This document shows positions 32,593-41,294 of a DNA stretch of 64,000 bases, piece by piece. A program made the translations under genes and the position numbers. The stretch's first letter is position 1; each line of letters starts with the position of its first letter. The notes under the pieces were generated by a model. It was given only the letters and a program-made list of their open reading frames with translations, made no database searches and was not told the DNA's origin. This stretch comes from Candidatus Micrarchaeaceae archaeon (GTDB lineage Archaea; Micrarchaeota; Micrarchaeia; Micrarchaeales; Micrarchaeaceae): contig DAIDAC010000005.1 of assembly GCA_027310825.1 (NCBI GenBank), positions 36,829 to 100,828 on the forward strand. Direction: 5' to 3'.

Positions 32593-32910
32593 ATGACGGA
32601 TTTGGCCAATACGTGGAAGACGCTGCCAGATAACAAAAGAAAGGCAGTAATTGTCCTTATTTTCGTTGCCATAGCAGCAATCGGCTACTTTGTTTACACC
32701 CAGCTCCAGCCGTCAGGATCTGGAGGCACGCTCCAGGGACTTAGAGAGCTTTGCCTGCAGGACTGCGCAGGAGCGCAACAGGCAGGGACGCAGCCATTCA
32801 CATTCTGCAGCACTTGGGTGCAGATCGACAACACTACATACACCTGCACAAACATAGGGCTGAGCTGCACCGTCAATGGATACACATACAACCAGGGGAC
32901 CTGCACATAA
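32593..32910 (+). CDS. Small membrane-anchored, Cys-rich extracellular protein
   Basis: A 105-residue protein with a short basic N-terminus, one transmembrane segment (about 18-36, AVIVLIFVAIAAIGYFVY) and an outer domain with six Cys residues in pairs (CLQDC, FCSTW, YTC, LSC, GTC). This suggests three disulfides. It is rich in Thr, Gln and Asn. I recognise no family. Topology with the Cys domain outside follows the positive-inside rule. It appears to be a single-gene unit with its own TATA box. Confidence 0.65.
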   Translation: MTDLANTWKTLPDNKRKAVIVLIFVAIAAIGYFVYTQLQPSGSGGTLQGLRELCLQDCAGAQQAGTQPFTFCSTWVQIDNTTYTCTNIGLSCTVNGYTYNQGTCT

Positions 32911-32972
32911 AGCAACCTCGCGGAAACCTATAAATAGCATGCCGATGTGATAGCTTTTATCGTGGTGGATAA

Positions 32973-33473
32973 ATGACAACAGAGGCAATAGCCGAGATCA
33001 AACCTAATTTTGGACCACATTCACAGCCGCTAGTAAGAGTGGACAACTGGCTCAGACAAAATCCGGAGTACAAGTCATATAGGCTTGCAAGATGGTTTGC
33101 TGGACAGTATGTGTTTATTGGCAGGAGGCGCTGCGAAGAGCATGAGGAACTACTTGACAAACTTGAGAAAGCAGATATGACGTCTGAGAATCTTAAGAAA
33201 CTACTCTTTTTAAGATATGACATATACTGGCACATAGACAACCACAAAGGCCAGATTGCAGAACGGGGATGTCGCGGATTCGAACGCCGATCACTTGAAA
33301 CATTTCTGGACGTTGGAGTTTGGCTTGCAGAAAGGACTGAGGCTTTGGTGCTGAAATACCAGGCAGAGGCAATATCCAGACACGCAAACGGCGATGGAAG
33401 CTTGCTGCTAGGATTCAACGAAGTGCTTTTCGATTACGCGAAGGACCGCGACGTAAAGGCTTATCGAAGGTGA
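32973..33473 (+). CDS. Hypothetical protein upstream of guaA
   Basis: A 166-residue soluble, mostly helical protein rich in Arg, Glu and aromatic residues. I recognise no domain. Conserved-looking pieces include RLARWFAGQYVFIGRRRCEEHEE and LRYDIYWHIDNHKGQ. A TATA box at 32927-32938 and a GGTGG site at 32964-32968 support the start. It ends 4 bases before guaA, so the two are co-transcribed, which hints at a link with purine metabolism but shows no mechanism. Confidence 0.6.
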   Translation: MTTEAIAEIKPNFGPHSQPLVRVDNWLRQNPEYKSYRLARWFAGQYVFIGRRRCEEHEELLDKLEKADMTSENLKKLLFLRYDIYWHIDNHKGQIAERGCRGFERRSLETFLDVGVWLAERTEALVLKYQAEAISRHANGDGSLLLGFNEVLFDYAKDRDVKAYRR

Positions 33474-33477
33474 TGTC

Positions 33478-35391
33478 ATGGCTCTTGCTTTTGCTGAATC
33501 CCGTCCAAAGATAACAGACAGTAAACGCAGCATAATACTTGTCTTCGATTTCGGAGGGCAGTATGCGCACCTTATCGGCAGAACAGTAAGGGAGCAGGGG
33601 GTCTATTCGGAGCTTGTTCCATACAACACTACAATGGAACAGTTAGATGAGATACGTTCGCGCTTTGATGTTAGAGGGATAATCTTCTCTGGTGGACCAG
33701 ACAGCGTCTATGATAAAGGCGCGCCTGAAATCGATAGAAGAATACTTTATCAGGACATTCCGATACTCGGACTTTGCTATGGCCATCAGCTCATAGCACA
33801 AGCATTCGGAGGGACGATAGAGCAGGCATCGAAAAGAGAGTTTGGACCTACAAAGATAACAGTAGACAGCGCAGAATCTGTGCTGAAAGGGCTGCTTCGC
33901 GAAGAGCAAGTGCTTATGAGCCACGGTGACACAGTAAGGGAATTGAGTTCTGAGTGGATCGTGCTGGCACACACCCAAAACACGCCGATAGCTGCTTTTA
34001 GGCACAAGACAAGAAAGATATTCTGCCTGCAGTTCCATCCAGAAGTGGTTGAAACGCTTAGCGGCAATGCAATACTCAAGAATTTCTTGTTTGATGAGTG
34101 CGAATGCAGAGCAGATTGGAAGCCGGAGAATCTAGTTAACAAATACGTTTCCGAGATCAAGGAAACTGTCGGCAATGGCAAAGCAGTAATTGCGTTGAGC
34201 GGTGGTGTAGATTCGAGCGTGGCTGCTGCTCTAGCCGCTAAAGCGCTGGGCAACAATCTTGTTGTTGTTTACGTCGACACAGGATTCATGCGCAAAGGTG
34301 AAACAGAACAGGTAAAAGCCACCTTTGGTGCACTCGGAGTAGATCTTAGAGCAATAGAAGCGAAAGACCGCTTCATGAAAAAGCTTGAAGGCGTAACGGA
34401 ACCTGAAGAAAAGAGAAAAATAATAGGCAAAGAGTTCGCTAGAGTTTTTGAAGAGGAAAGCGCAGGTGCAGAGTTTCTTGTCCAGGGGACAATTTACCCA
34501 GACAGAGTGGAATCCGGAAAGGCCGGAGGAAAATCTGCAGTGATAAAAACTCACCATAACGTTGGCGGACTTCCAAAAGATCTTAAATTCAAGGGCGTAG
34601 TTGAACCACTCAAGGATCTTTACAAAGATGAGGTAAGAAGACTTGCTGCAGAGCTCGGACTTCCTGAATCAATAGTTTACAGGCAGCCGTTCCCAGGACC
34701 TGGACTTGCAATAAGAGTATTGGGCGGCCCGATTAGGGAAGAGGATGTTGACGTGGAAAGAGAGGCAGACTATGTTTTTACAACCGCAATTGAATCTGCA
34801 GGGTTGGCACGTGGTCTGTGGCAATACTTTACAGTGTTGCTGCCAGAAGAAGCCCCAATACCTATGCCAGGAACTGATAAAGAAAATGAAATTGATGCGA
34901 AAGCAAATAACATTCTTGACGAGGAGCTTGATAAATCTGGATTTAGAGGTGATCGTAGAGATTGCTTTGCTAGTTTGCTTCCTGAAGGAACCATGGCGAC
35001 AGGAGTAAAGGGTGACGCGCGAGCATACGGTCGTGTTGTGTTGTTAACATTACGCTATAAGTCACCATCTCTCCCGATAGCAGGGATGGAGCCACTGTGG
35101 GACTTGATAGATAGAATATCTACCAGGATAACAAATGAGATAGCCGACGTAACTAGAGTCGTGTATGACATGGAAAGCGATGAATTAGACACCGTATCCT
35201 TGACTGGTAAAGGCGATCGCGCAGTTGTAATGAGAGCATTAATAAGCAGAGAGGCGATGACGGCAAGGTTTGCTCCGCTCGATTGGGAGTTTCTGCACAA
35301 GACCGCATTGGAATTGTATAAAGTGCCAGAGATAGGTTATGTTATGTACGACGTCACAAACAAACCTCCCGGAACTGTAGAATGGGAATGA
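33478..35391 (+). CDS. guaA: GMP synthase (glutamine-hydrolysing), long form
   Basis: The enzyme converts XMP to GMP. The N-terminal class I glutamine amidotransferase has nucleophile Cys100 in GLCYGHQL and the His-Glu pair in FHPEVVE. The ATP-pyrophosphatase domain carries the SGGVDSS P-loop and YVDTGFMRKGE. RQPFPGPGLAIRVLG marks the synthetase core. At 637 residues it is about 110 longer than bacterial enzymes; the extra length is near the C-terminal dimerisation domain, as in human-type GMP synthases. Many archaea use split GuaA subunits, so the single-chain form is notable. The ATG follows GGTGATGTC. Confidence 0.95.
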   Translation: MALAFAESRPKITDSKRSIILVFDFGGQYAHLIGRTVREQGVYSELVPYNTTMEQLDEIRSRFDVRGIIFSGGPDSVYDKGAPEIDRRILYQDIPILGLCYGHQLIAQAFGGTIEQASKREFGPTKITVDSAESVLKGLLREEQVLMSHGDTVRELSSEWIVLAHTQNTPIAAFRHKTRKIFCLQFHPEVVETLSGNAILKNFLFDECECRADWKPENLVNKYVSEIKETVGNGKAVIALSGGVDSSVAAALAAKALGNNLVVVYVDTGFMRKGETEQVKATFGALGVDLRAIEAKDRFMKKLEGVTEPEEKRKIIGKEFARVFEEESAGAEFLVQGTIYPDRVESGKAGGKSAVIKTHHNVGGLPKDLKFKGVVEPLKDLYKDEVRRLAAELGLPESIVYRQPFPGPGLAIRVLGGPIREEDVDVEREADYVFTTAIESAGLARGLWQYFTVLLPEEAPIPMPGTDKENEIDAKANNILDEELDKSGFRGDRRDCFASLLPEGTMATGVKGDARAYGRVVLLTLRYKSPSLPIAGMEPLWDLIDRISTRITNEIADVTRVVYDMESDELDTVSLTGKGDRAVVMRALISREAMTARFAPLDWEFLHKTALELYKVPEIGYVMYDVTNKPPGTVEWE

Positions 35392-35400
35392 GTTCTAAAG

Positions 35401-35410
35401 CCTTTTATAG
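35401..35410 (+). promoter_or_regulatory. TATA box of the TCA-type operon
   Basis: CCTTTTATAG is centred 27 bases before the malate dehydrogenase ATG (35433), consistent with a leaderless first gene. No further TATA box is obvious inside the run of seven closely spaced genes to 41936. Confidence 0.5.
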
Positions 35411-35432
35411 TTTAGTTCTGTTTTGCTAAATC

Positions 35433-36356
35433 ATGAGGAGGAAGGTAGCGATAATAGGGGCAGGCAGGGTGGGCTCTACAACTGCACAGGTTCTTGCTTA
35501 CAAAGAGCTGTGCGACATAGTTCTTGTCAACAGAACCGCAGGAATCGCCCAGGGCGTTGCCCTCGACATACAGGAAGGAGCGCCGATCGACGGGATCGAC
35601 GTCGACATAATCGGCACCGACGATTATGAAAAGATAAAAGACAGCGATGTGGTTGTCGTAACTGCAGGCATTCCAAGAAAGGAAGGCATGTCAAGAGATG
35701 AACTTCTTGGCACGAACGCAAAGATCGTCGAAGACATCTGCAAGAAAGTGAAGAGATACGCGCCTCATTGCGTGCTGGTTGTCCTTACAAACCCTCTCGA
35801 CGCAATGGTTTACCTTGCAAAGAAGGTGACAGGCTTCCCGAAGAACCGTGTTGTCGGAATGGCAGGAATACTCGATTCGTCAAGATTCAGAAGTTTCATC
35901 GCAGCTGAACTAAAGGTCGGGGTTGATGAAGTATCAGCCATGGTGCTCGGAGGGCACGGCGACTTCATGGTTCCGCTTCCAAGCCATTCTTCAGTAGCAG
36001 GAATACCGCTTACAGAACTTCTTCCAAAGGCGAAGATCGATTCCTTGATAAAACGCACGCGGGACGGCGGTGCAGAAATAATCAAGCTTGAGAAGGAGAG
36101 CAGCGCATTTTATGCTCCGGCCTCTTCGCTGGCGTTGATGGTGGAGTCGATACTGAAGGACAAGAAGACAATAGTGCCTTGTGCAGCTTTCCTTGAAGGA
36201 GAATATGGAATCAACGGCATTTTTGTCGGCGTTCCGGTGATACTTGGTGCTACTGGCGTTTCTAAAGTTGTTGAGCTGAAGCTTGGCAAGTCCGAGCAGG
36301 CTGCGCTGAAGCTTTCGGCTTCAAAGATAAAGGAGTCGATAAAGCGGCTCATGTGA
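35433..36356 (+). CDS. mdh: Malate dehydrogenase (LDH-like fold)
   Basis: It interconverts malate and oxaloacetate. The Rossmann motif is IGAGRVGSTTA, and the substrate loop AGIPRKEGMSRDELL carries the Arg that selects dicarboxylic substrates. The catalytic His lies in VLGGHGDFMVPL. Strand 2 ends in LVNRTAG, where the NAD-binding Asp is replaced by Asn followed by Arg; this suggests NADP(H) use (inference). The length of 307 is normal. It starts a seven-gene operon and its last bases overlap a GTG/ATG start of citrate synthase. Confidence 0.92.
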   Translation: MRRKVAIIGAGRVGSTTAQVLAYKELCDIVLVNRTAGIAQGVALDIQEGAPIDGIDVDIIGTDDYEKIKDSDVVVVTAGIPRKEGMSRDELLGTNAKIVEDICKKVKRYAPHCVLVVLTNPLDAMVYLAKKVTGFPKNRVVGMAGILDSSRFRSFIAAELKVGVDEVSAMVLGGHGDFMVPLPSHSSVAGIPLTELLPKAKIDSLIKRTRDGGAEIIKLEKESSAFYAPASSLALMVESILKDKKTIVPCAAFLEGEYGINGIFVGVPVILGATGVSKVVELKLGKSEQAALKLSASKIKESIKRLM

Positions 36357-36370
36357 TGATTGGTGTTTTG

Positions 36371-37516
36371 ATGGCAGAGCAGGGATTACCAGAGGGATTC
36401 AAGAAAGGTTTGGAGGACATAATCGCAGCAGAGTCCAAGATTTGCAAAATCGATGGCCAAAATGGAAAGCTGTACTACCGAGGCTACAGGATAGAGGACC
36501 TTGCAGAGCATTGCACGTATGAAGAGACCTGCTATCTTTTGCTTTATGGAAAGCTTCCGACAAAGAAAGAGCTCAAGGAGTACACGAAGATGTTGGCTTC
36601 GATGAGAAATGTGCCAAAGTACGTAGTAAAGATATTGAAGGAAACCGTGCACAAGACAACAGCCATGGAAGCGTTGCGAACTGCAGTCAGTGCGCTCGCC
36701 GGAGGAGATGAAGACGTAAAAGATGTCAAAACTGATTACCACATTGCAATCGGAAACTCGTTAATTGCAAAGTTTCCAACCTTGGTCGCTTATTACCATA
36801 GGTTGAACAGCGGACAGAAGATAATCAAGCCAAAGAAGAGCCTGGGATACGCCGCCAATTTCCTATACATGGTAAACGGAAAGATTCCGAGCAAGGAGGA
36901 GGCTCGCGCAATTGATGTTGACTTCATTCTGCATGCAGAACACGGGTTCAATGCGTCAACATTTGCAGTAAGAATAACAATTTCAACCCTGAGCGACATG
37001 TACTCTGCTATGACTACAGGAATCGGAGTTCTCAAGGGTCCGCTTCACGGAGGTGCAGCAGAGGCGGTATTTGGACAGCTTAAACAAATAGGAAGTGTGG
37101 AGAACGTAGAGCCTTTTGTCAAAAATGTTCTTGCAAAACACGACAAAATGATGGGGATAGGCCACAGAGTCTATAAAACTTATGATCCGAGGGCAAGAGT
37201 ACTTGAAAAGGAGGCAAGGAAATTCAGTGAAGGGAAAAAGAGCGACATGAAATGGTATAGGATAGCGGAAAAGATATCGCAAGTTATGCAAAGAGAGAAG
37301 AACCTGTACCCGAATGTTGATTTCTTCTCTGCGATAGTTTATGACGAGCTAGGACTTCCGCTTGAACTTGACTCTACGATATTCGCGATTGCAAGGAGTG
37401 CAGGATGGGTCGCGCACGCGCTTGAACAGTATGAAGACAACCGATTGATAAGGCCGCTTGAGTATTACACAGGACCTATCGACCTGAAGTTCGTTCCGAT
37501 TGGAGAGAGAAAGTAG
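36371..37516 (+). CDS. gltA: Citrate synthase (or 2-methylcitrate synthase)
   Basis: It condenses oxaloacetate with acetyl-CoA. The catalytic His residues are in HAEHGFNAST, GPLHGGAAEAV and GIGHRVYKTYDPRA, and the Asp is in LELDSTIFAIAR. The size of about 382 residues matches archaeal/Gram-positive citrate synthases. Some close relatives prefer propionyl-CoA, and an MmgE/PrpD gene lies downstream, so methylcitrate synthase activity cannot be excluded. The preferred start is ATG at 36371 with GGTG upstream; ATG 36356 overlapping the mdh stop is possible. Confidence 0.92.
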   Translation: MAEQGLPEGFKKGLEDIIAAESKICKIDGQNGKLYYRGYRIEDLAEHCTYEETCYLLLYGKLPTKKELKEYTKMLASMRNVPKYVVKILKETVHKTTAMEALRTAVSALAGGDEDVKDVKTDYHIAIGNSLIAKFPTLVAYYHRLNSGQKIIKPKKSLGYAANFLYMVNGKIPSKEEARAIDVDFILHAEHGFNASTFAVRITISTLSDMYSAMTTGIGVLKGPLHGGAAEAVFGQLKQIGSVENVEPFVKNVLAKHDKMMGIGHRVYKTYDPRARVLEKEARKFSEGKKSDMKWYRIAEKISQVMQREKNLYPNVDFFSAIVYDELGLPLELDSTIFAIARSAGWVAHALEQYEDNRLIRPLEYYTGPIDLKFVPIGERK

Positions 37517-37521
37517 ATTTA

Positions 37522-38001
37522 ATGATTCCGAAAGAGAAGTTTTACAGTGAGCGAAAGTTCATGCATTTCGTAGGGATAAAAGCCTTGATAGTCAGGAACG
37601 GAAAGGTGTTGGTGCTCAGAGCAGGGCCTGCAGAACTAGAATCCACGATGAGAGAAAAGGAGTTCTGGGATCTCCCTGGTGGCAAAATCGAGTGGGGCGA
37701 GGACGTGGAAGACACACTGAGAAGAGAAGTTTCTGAAGAACTAGGCATTGAAAAGAATGCGCTGCAGATTGGAGACCTGCTTGATGCGTCAATATCCAAT
37801 TTTAAAATTTCACACGGAATGGAGGTTCCCTTACTGCTTGTGACCTTTAAATGCAGTCTTCCAAAAAGCATAAACAAGTTTAAGTTGTCGCCAGAACATG
37901 ATAAATACATCTGGACTGATGCAAAAAATGTGAAAAAGTTGACTCGCGACAAGTTTAATCAGACTTTCTTCACAAGACTAAGCAAGCTAAATGAAAAATG
38001 A
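37522..38001 (+). CDS. Nudix hydrolase within the TCA operon
   Basis: A 159-residue protein with Nudix box GGKIEWGEDVEDTLRREVSEELGIE, complete in its catalytic Glu residues. The N-terminal MHFVGIKALIVRNGKVLVLR strand and the FWDLPGG entry are normal. The substrate is unknown; NAD(P)-related dinucleotides would fit the operon but this is a guess. It lies 5 bases after citrate synthase and may overlap the isocitrate dehydrogenase start by 11 bases. Confidence 0.82.
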   Translation: MIPKEKFYSERKFMHFVGIKALIVRNGKVLVLRAGPAELESTMREKEFWDLPGGKIEWGEDVEDTLRREVSEELGIEKNALQIGDLLDASISNFKISHGMEVPLLLVTFKCSLPKSINKFKLSPEHDKYIWTDAKNVKKLTRDKFNQTFFTRLSKLNEK

Positions 38002-38005
38002 TAGC

Positions 38006-39091
38006 ATGAAGCACACAATAACGCTGATACAGGGCGATGGCGTGGGTCCGGAAGTCACAGACGCTGCTAAACGATGCGTTGAAGTTGCTGCTGGCGTGCA
38101 TGGCTTCGATGTGGAATGGGACGAACAACTCATCGGAGAGAAAGCCAACAAAGAAATGGGAGCAGTACTGCCGAACAGCACAGTAACGTCGATAAAACGC
38201 AATAGAGTCGCACTCAAAGGACCAGTAACAACACCGATAGGCGAAGGATTTAGAAGTGTAAATGTAGAGCTTAGGCAAAGGCTTGACCTTTTTGCCAATG
38301 TTAGGCCTGCAAAGTATATGCATGGCATAAAAAGCAACTACAAAAGCACAGACCTTATTGTCATTAGAGAAAACACAGAGGATCTTTATGCTGGTGTTGA
38401 GTTTGACAACGGAAAAAGCGAAACGAAGGAGCTAATCCAGTTTGCTGAAACGTTCACAGGAAGGAAAATCAGGCAGGACAGCGCAATCTCGCTCAAGCCA
38501 ATATCCGTGTTCGGAAGCAGGAGAATAGCGAAGTTCGCGTTTGAGTACGCGATGCAGAGGCGCAGAAAGAAGGTAACTGCTGTTCACAAAGCAAACATCA
38601 TGAAGTTCACTGACGGGCTTTTCCTAAAGGAAGCGAGAGACGTAGCGAAATCCTACCATTCAATAGAATTCGAGGACAAAATAGTCGACAATATGTGCAT
38701 GCAGCTTGTGGTGAAGCCACAGCTATACGATGTCCTGCTCTGCCCGAACCTTTATGGCGACATCCTTTCTGATCTTTGCTCTGGGCTTGTCGGTGGCCTT
38801 GGCATAGCGCCAGGAGCAAACATTGGAACAAGCCATGCTGTCTTCGAGCCAGTTCATGGCAGTGCGCCAAAGTACAAAGGAAAGAATAAAGTGAACCCTA
38901 CAGCATGCATACTAAGCGCTGCTATGCTGCTTGAGCATATTGGGGAGAGAACTGCCGCATCTGATGTAGAGAAGGCTGTCAAGTCGGTAATTAAAGAAGG
39001 AAAGTCATTAACTTATGACCTAAAGGATAAGAATCCTGTCGGAACAAAGCAAATGACAAATGCGATAATAAAAAGGATTGAATCGAAATGA
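38006..39091 (+). CDS. icd: Isocitrate dehydrogenase, NADP-type signature
   Basis: A beta-decarboxylating dehydrogenase converting isocitrate to 2-oxoglutarate. The substrate loop FRSVNVELRQRLDL has the Ser-x-Asn pattern of isocitrate (not isopropylmalate) enzymes. The coenzyme loop HGSAPKYKGKNKVNPTA carries Lys-Tyr, as in NADP-dependent enzymes, instead of the Asp-Ile of NAD-dependent ones. The Tyr/Asp metal site is in NLYGDILSDLCSG. An in-frame ATG at 37991 gives five more residues. It overlaps the MmgE/PrpD gene by 4 bases (ATGA). Confidence 0.92.
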   Translation: MKHTITLIQGDGVGPEVTDAAKRCVEVAAGVHGFDVEWDEQLIGEKANKEMGAVLPNSTVTSIKRNRVALKGPVTTPIGEGFRSVNVELRQRLDLFANVRPAKYMHGIKSNYKSTDLIVIRENTEDLYAGVEFDNGKSETKELIQFAETFTGRKIRQDSAISLKPISVFGSRRIAKFAFEYAMQRRRKKVTAVHKANIMKFTDGLFLKEARDVAKSYHSIEFEDKIVDNMCMQLVVKPQLYDVLLCPNLYGDILSDLCSGLVGGLGIAPGANIGTSHAVFEPVHGSAPKYKGKNKVNPTACILSAAMLLEHIGERTAASDVEKAVKSVIKEGKSLTYDLKDKNPVGTKQMTNAIIKRIESK

Positions 39092-40455
39092 CAATTGCGG
39101 AGAATATTGCTAAGTACGTCAATTCTGTCTATTACGACGATCTGTCGAGAGAAACAGTTCATTCGGCGAAGCGACTTATCCTTGACACTTTTGGCTGCGC
39201 GCTCGGTGGAGCAAAAAGCGATCCTGCTGAAATTGCATTGAAGAGCATAGAATACTCGAAGAACCCTTACTCTGCGTCTGTGCTCGGAAGCGATAGAGTG
39301 GCGCACCCGCAGTTCGCAGCATTTGCGAACGGCACAATGTCGAGATACCTTGACTTCAACGACACTTATGATGGAAAGGAGTTCTCGCATCCTAGCGACA
39401 ACATATTTCCAATAATTGCAGTGGCAGAAGCCGAGGGAAAGAGCGGAAAGGATGTGATACTCGGCGTTGCACTCGCTTATGAAATACAATGCAGGCTGGC
39501 TGATGCGGCAAGCCTTTGGAGAAAAGGGTGGGACCACGTCATATATGGCCTGGTTTCTGTGAGCGCCGCGTCGGCAAGAGTTATGGGACTTTCTGAAAAG
39601 CAAGTCGAGCAGGCCATAAACATCTCGCTGAACTCGCATCTTACAATGAGGCAACTGCGCGTCGGAGAGCTGTCGATGTGGAAAGCGATGGCGTTCTCCA
39701 ACTCTGCAAGAAATGCGATATTCGCTGCGCTTCTCGCCAAGAACGGAATGACAGGGCCATCCCCAGTTTTCGAAGGAGAGATGGGATTCTGGAATGAGGT
39801 GAGCGGGAAGTTTGCCCTTGACACGAGCAAATTCGGCAACAGCAAGAACCGCTTCAAGATAAATGACACTCTTGTAAAGTATTTCCCTGCGGAGACTAGG
39901 TCGCAGTCAGCAATCTGGTGTGCTCTTGAGGCAAAGCGTGCAATCAAGAGTGTCGATGAAATAAAAAGCGTAGAGATCGGCACAAATGAAGGCGGCCTAA
40001 AGATAATCGGCAGTGGAAAAGAGAAGTGGGATCCGAAAACGAAGGAAACCGCAGACCACAGCCTTCCTTATATAGTTGCGGTAGCGCTGATGGACGGTGA
40101 TGTTGACCTCAAGTCTTTTACAGAGCGCAGATTCAGGGACAAAAAGACATTGGAATTCATGAAATGCATAACAGTAAAGGAAAGAAAGGAGTTCACAAAG
40201 CTGTTCGACAACGGAGGAACTGTCAACGCCGCTGATTTGATAGTCAAGCTAAAGAATGGCACGACGATAAAAAGGCAAGTAATACATTCAAGAGGTCACC
40301 CGAAGAACCGCATGACAGACAACGAGCTTGAGGAGAAATTCATGAAGCTTGCGCAGATCAGACTGAGCAGGGACAAGACCGACCTATTGATGCACAACCT
40401 CTGGAACTTAGAAAGATTAAAAGAGCTGAACAGGTTATTCCTCATAGCAAGGTGA
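39088..40455 (+). CDS. MmgE/PrpD family dehydratase
   Basis: A 455-residue member of the family that includes 2-methylcitrate dehydratase (PrpD), citrate-acting MmgE and cis-aconitate decarboxylase. Family features are the N-terminal helical domain (LILDTFGCALGGA), ANGTMSRYLDFNDTY, SHPSDNIFPIIAVAEA and, later, KYFPAETRSQSAIWC. It is translationally coupled to isocitrate dehydrogenase and lies downstream of citrate synthase. It may supply the citrate to aconitate/isocitrate steps in place of aconitase, or act in a methylcitrate pathway. No aconitase or methylisocitrate lyase is in the window. Confidence 0.88.
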   Translation: MTIAENIAKYVNSVYYDDLSRETVHSAKRLILDTFGCALGGAKSDPAEIALKSIEYSKNPYSASVLGSDRVAHPQFAAFANGTMSRYLDFNDTYDGKEFSHPSDNIFPIIAVAEAEGKSGKDVILGVALAYEIQCRLADAASLWRKGWDHVIYGLVSVSAASARVMGLSEKQVEQAINISLNSHLTMRQLRVGELSMWKAMAFSNSARNAIFAALLAKNGMTGPSPVFEGEMGFWNEVSGKFALDTSKFGNSKNRFKINDTLVKYFPAETRSQSAIWCALEAKRAIKSVDEIKSVEIGTNEGGLKIIGSGKEKWDPKTKETADHSLPYIVAVALMDGDVDLKSFTERRFRDKKTLEFMKCITVKERKEFTKLFDNGGTVNAADLIVKLKNGTTIKRQVIHSRGHPKNRMTDNELEEKFMKLAQIRLSRDKTDLLMHNLWNLERLKELNRLFLIAR

Positions 40456-40459
40456 TGTG

Positions 40460-41290
40460 ATGGGAAAGAAGGCTTATGAATATGTAAAACTCATGGAACT
40501 GCCAAAGAAGCCGAGAAAGACGTGCGTTACAGAGGTGCGCGTGCCTTACTATGCTTCTGTCGCAACAGTCACGTACCTCAAAGACCTTCTTGACGCATGG
40601 AGCGAATATTTCGATGGACTAAAGTTCGCATGTGGAACCCACAGGCTGCTTGACCGCGAGGTCGTCAGAAAGATAATTAAGATGGCTCACGACTATGACG
40701 TCTATGTTTCGACTGGTGGATTTGTGGAAAGGGTTACTGTAGAGGGCAGCAAAGCAGTCGACAAATACTTCGAAGACTGCAAGCACCTCGGCTTTGATGT
40801 TGTTGAACTGTCGAGCGGATTCGCAGACATAACTGTGCCTGACATGCTAGCCATGGAGAAGCAGGTGCGCAAACTCGGGATGAAGCCAAAGCCCGAGATA
40901 ACTATGATGCACGGGGCAGGCGCAGGAACCCACATTACCGGATACAAAACCGTGATGAAGCCTGTTGACGAGTTCATGAAAGAGGCTGCTGCGCACATAA
41001 AGGCAGGTGCGGAGATAATAATGGTTGAGAGCGAGGGCCTGACGGAAGATCTACCTCCGGAACGATGGAGAGTCGACGTCATAAGAGAGCTGGTCAAGAG
41101 GTTTGGTTACAAGCATTGGATGTTCGAGGCTGCCGATCCTGAAGTGTTCAAGTGGTACCTCAAGAACATCGGCAAGGAGGTCAATCTCTTTATCGACCAC
41201 ACACAGATCACTGAGTACAACGCATGGAGACTTGGCCTTTGGGGAGACCCGGAGATCTGGAAGGGACAGAAGTTCCATTACAAACATTGA
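40460..41290 (+). CDS. Phosphosulfolactate synthase family protein (ComA-like)
   Basis: ComA-type TIM-barrel enzymes add sulfite to phosphoenolpyruvate, the first step of coenzyme M synthesis in methanogens. Homologues without coenzyme M, such as plant HSA32, have unknown roles. Family segments include YLKDLLDAWSEYFDGLKFACGTHRLL, VYVSTGGFVE, GFDVVELSSGF and IMVESEGL. The likely start is ATG at 40460 after GGTGATGTG. It is the sixth gene of the TCA operon. Co-expression with citrate metabolism suggests a reaction on a carboxylic acid, but the substrate is unproven. Confidence 0.85.
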   Translation: MGKKAYEYVKLMELPKKPRKTCVTEVRVPYYASVATVTYLKDLLDAWSEYFDGLKFACGTHRLLDREVVRKIIKMAHDYDVYVSTGGFVERVTVEGSKAVDKYFEDCKHLGFDVVELSSGFADITVPDMLAMEKQVRKLGMKPKPEITMMHGAGAGTHITGYKTVMKPVDEFMKEAAAHIKAGAEIIMVESEGLTEDLPPERWRVDVIRELVKRFGYKHWMFEAADPEVFKWYLKNIGKEVNLFIDHTQITEYNAWRLGLWGDPEIWKGQKFHYKH

Positions 41291-41294
41291 TTGA

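Noticed and set aside
39013..39654. Minus-strand open frame of 213 codons
   Set aside because: It is antisense to icd and the MmgE/PrpD gene, with no promoter or ribosome site.
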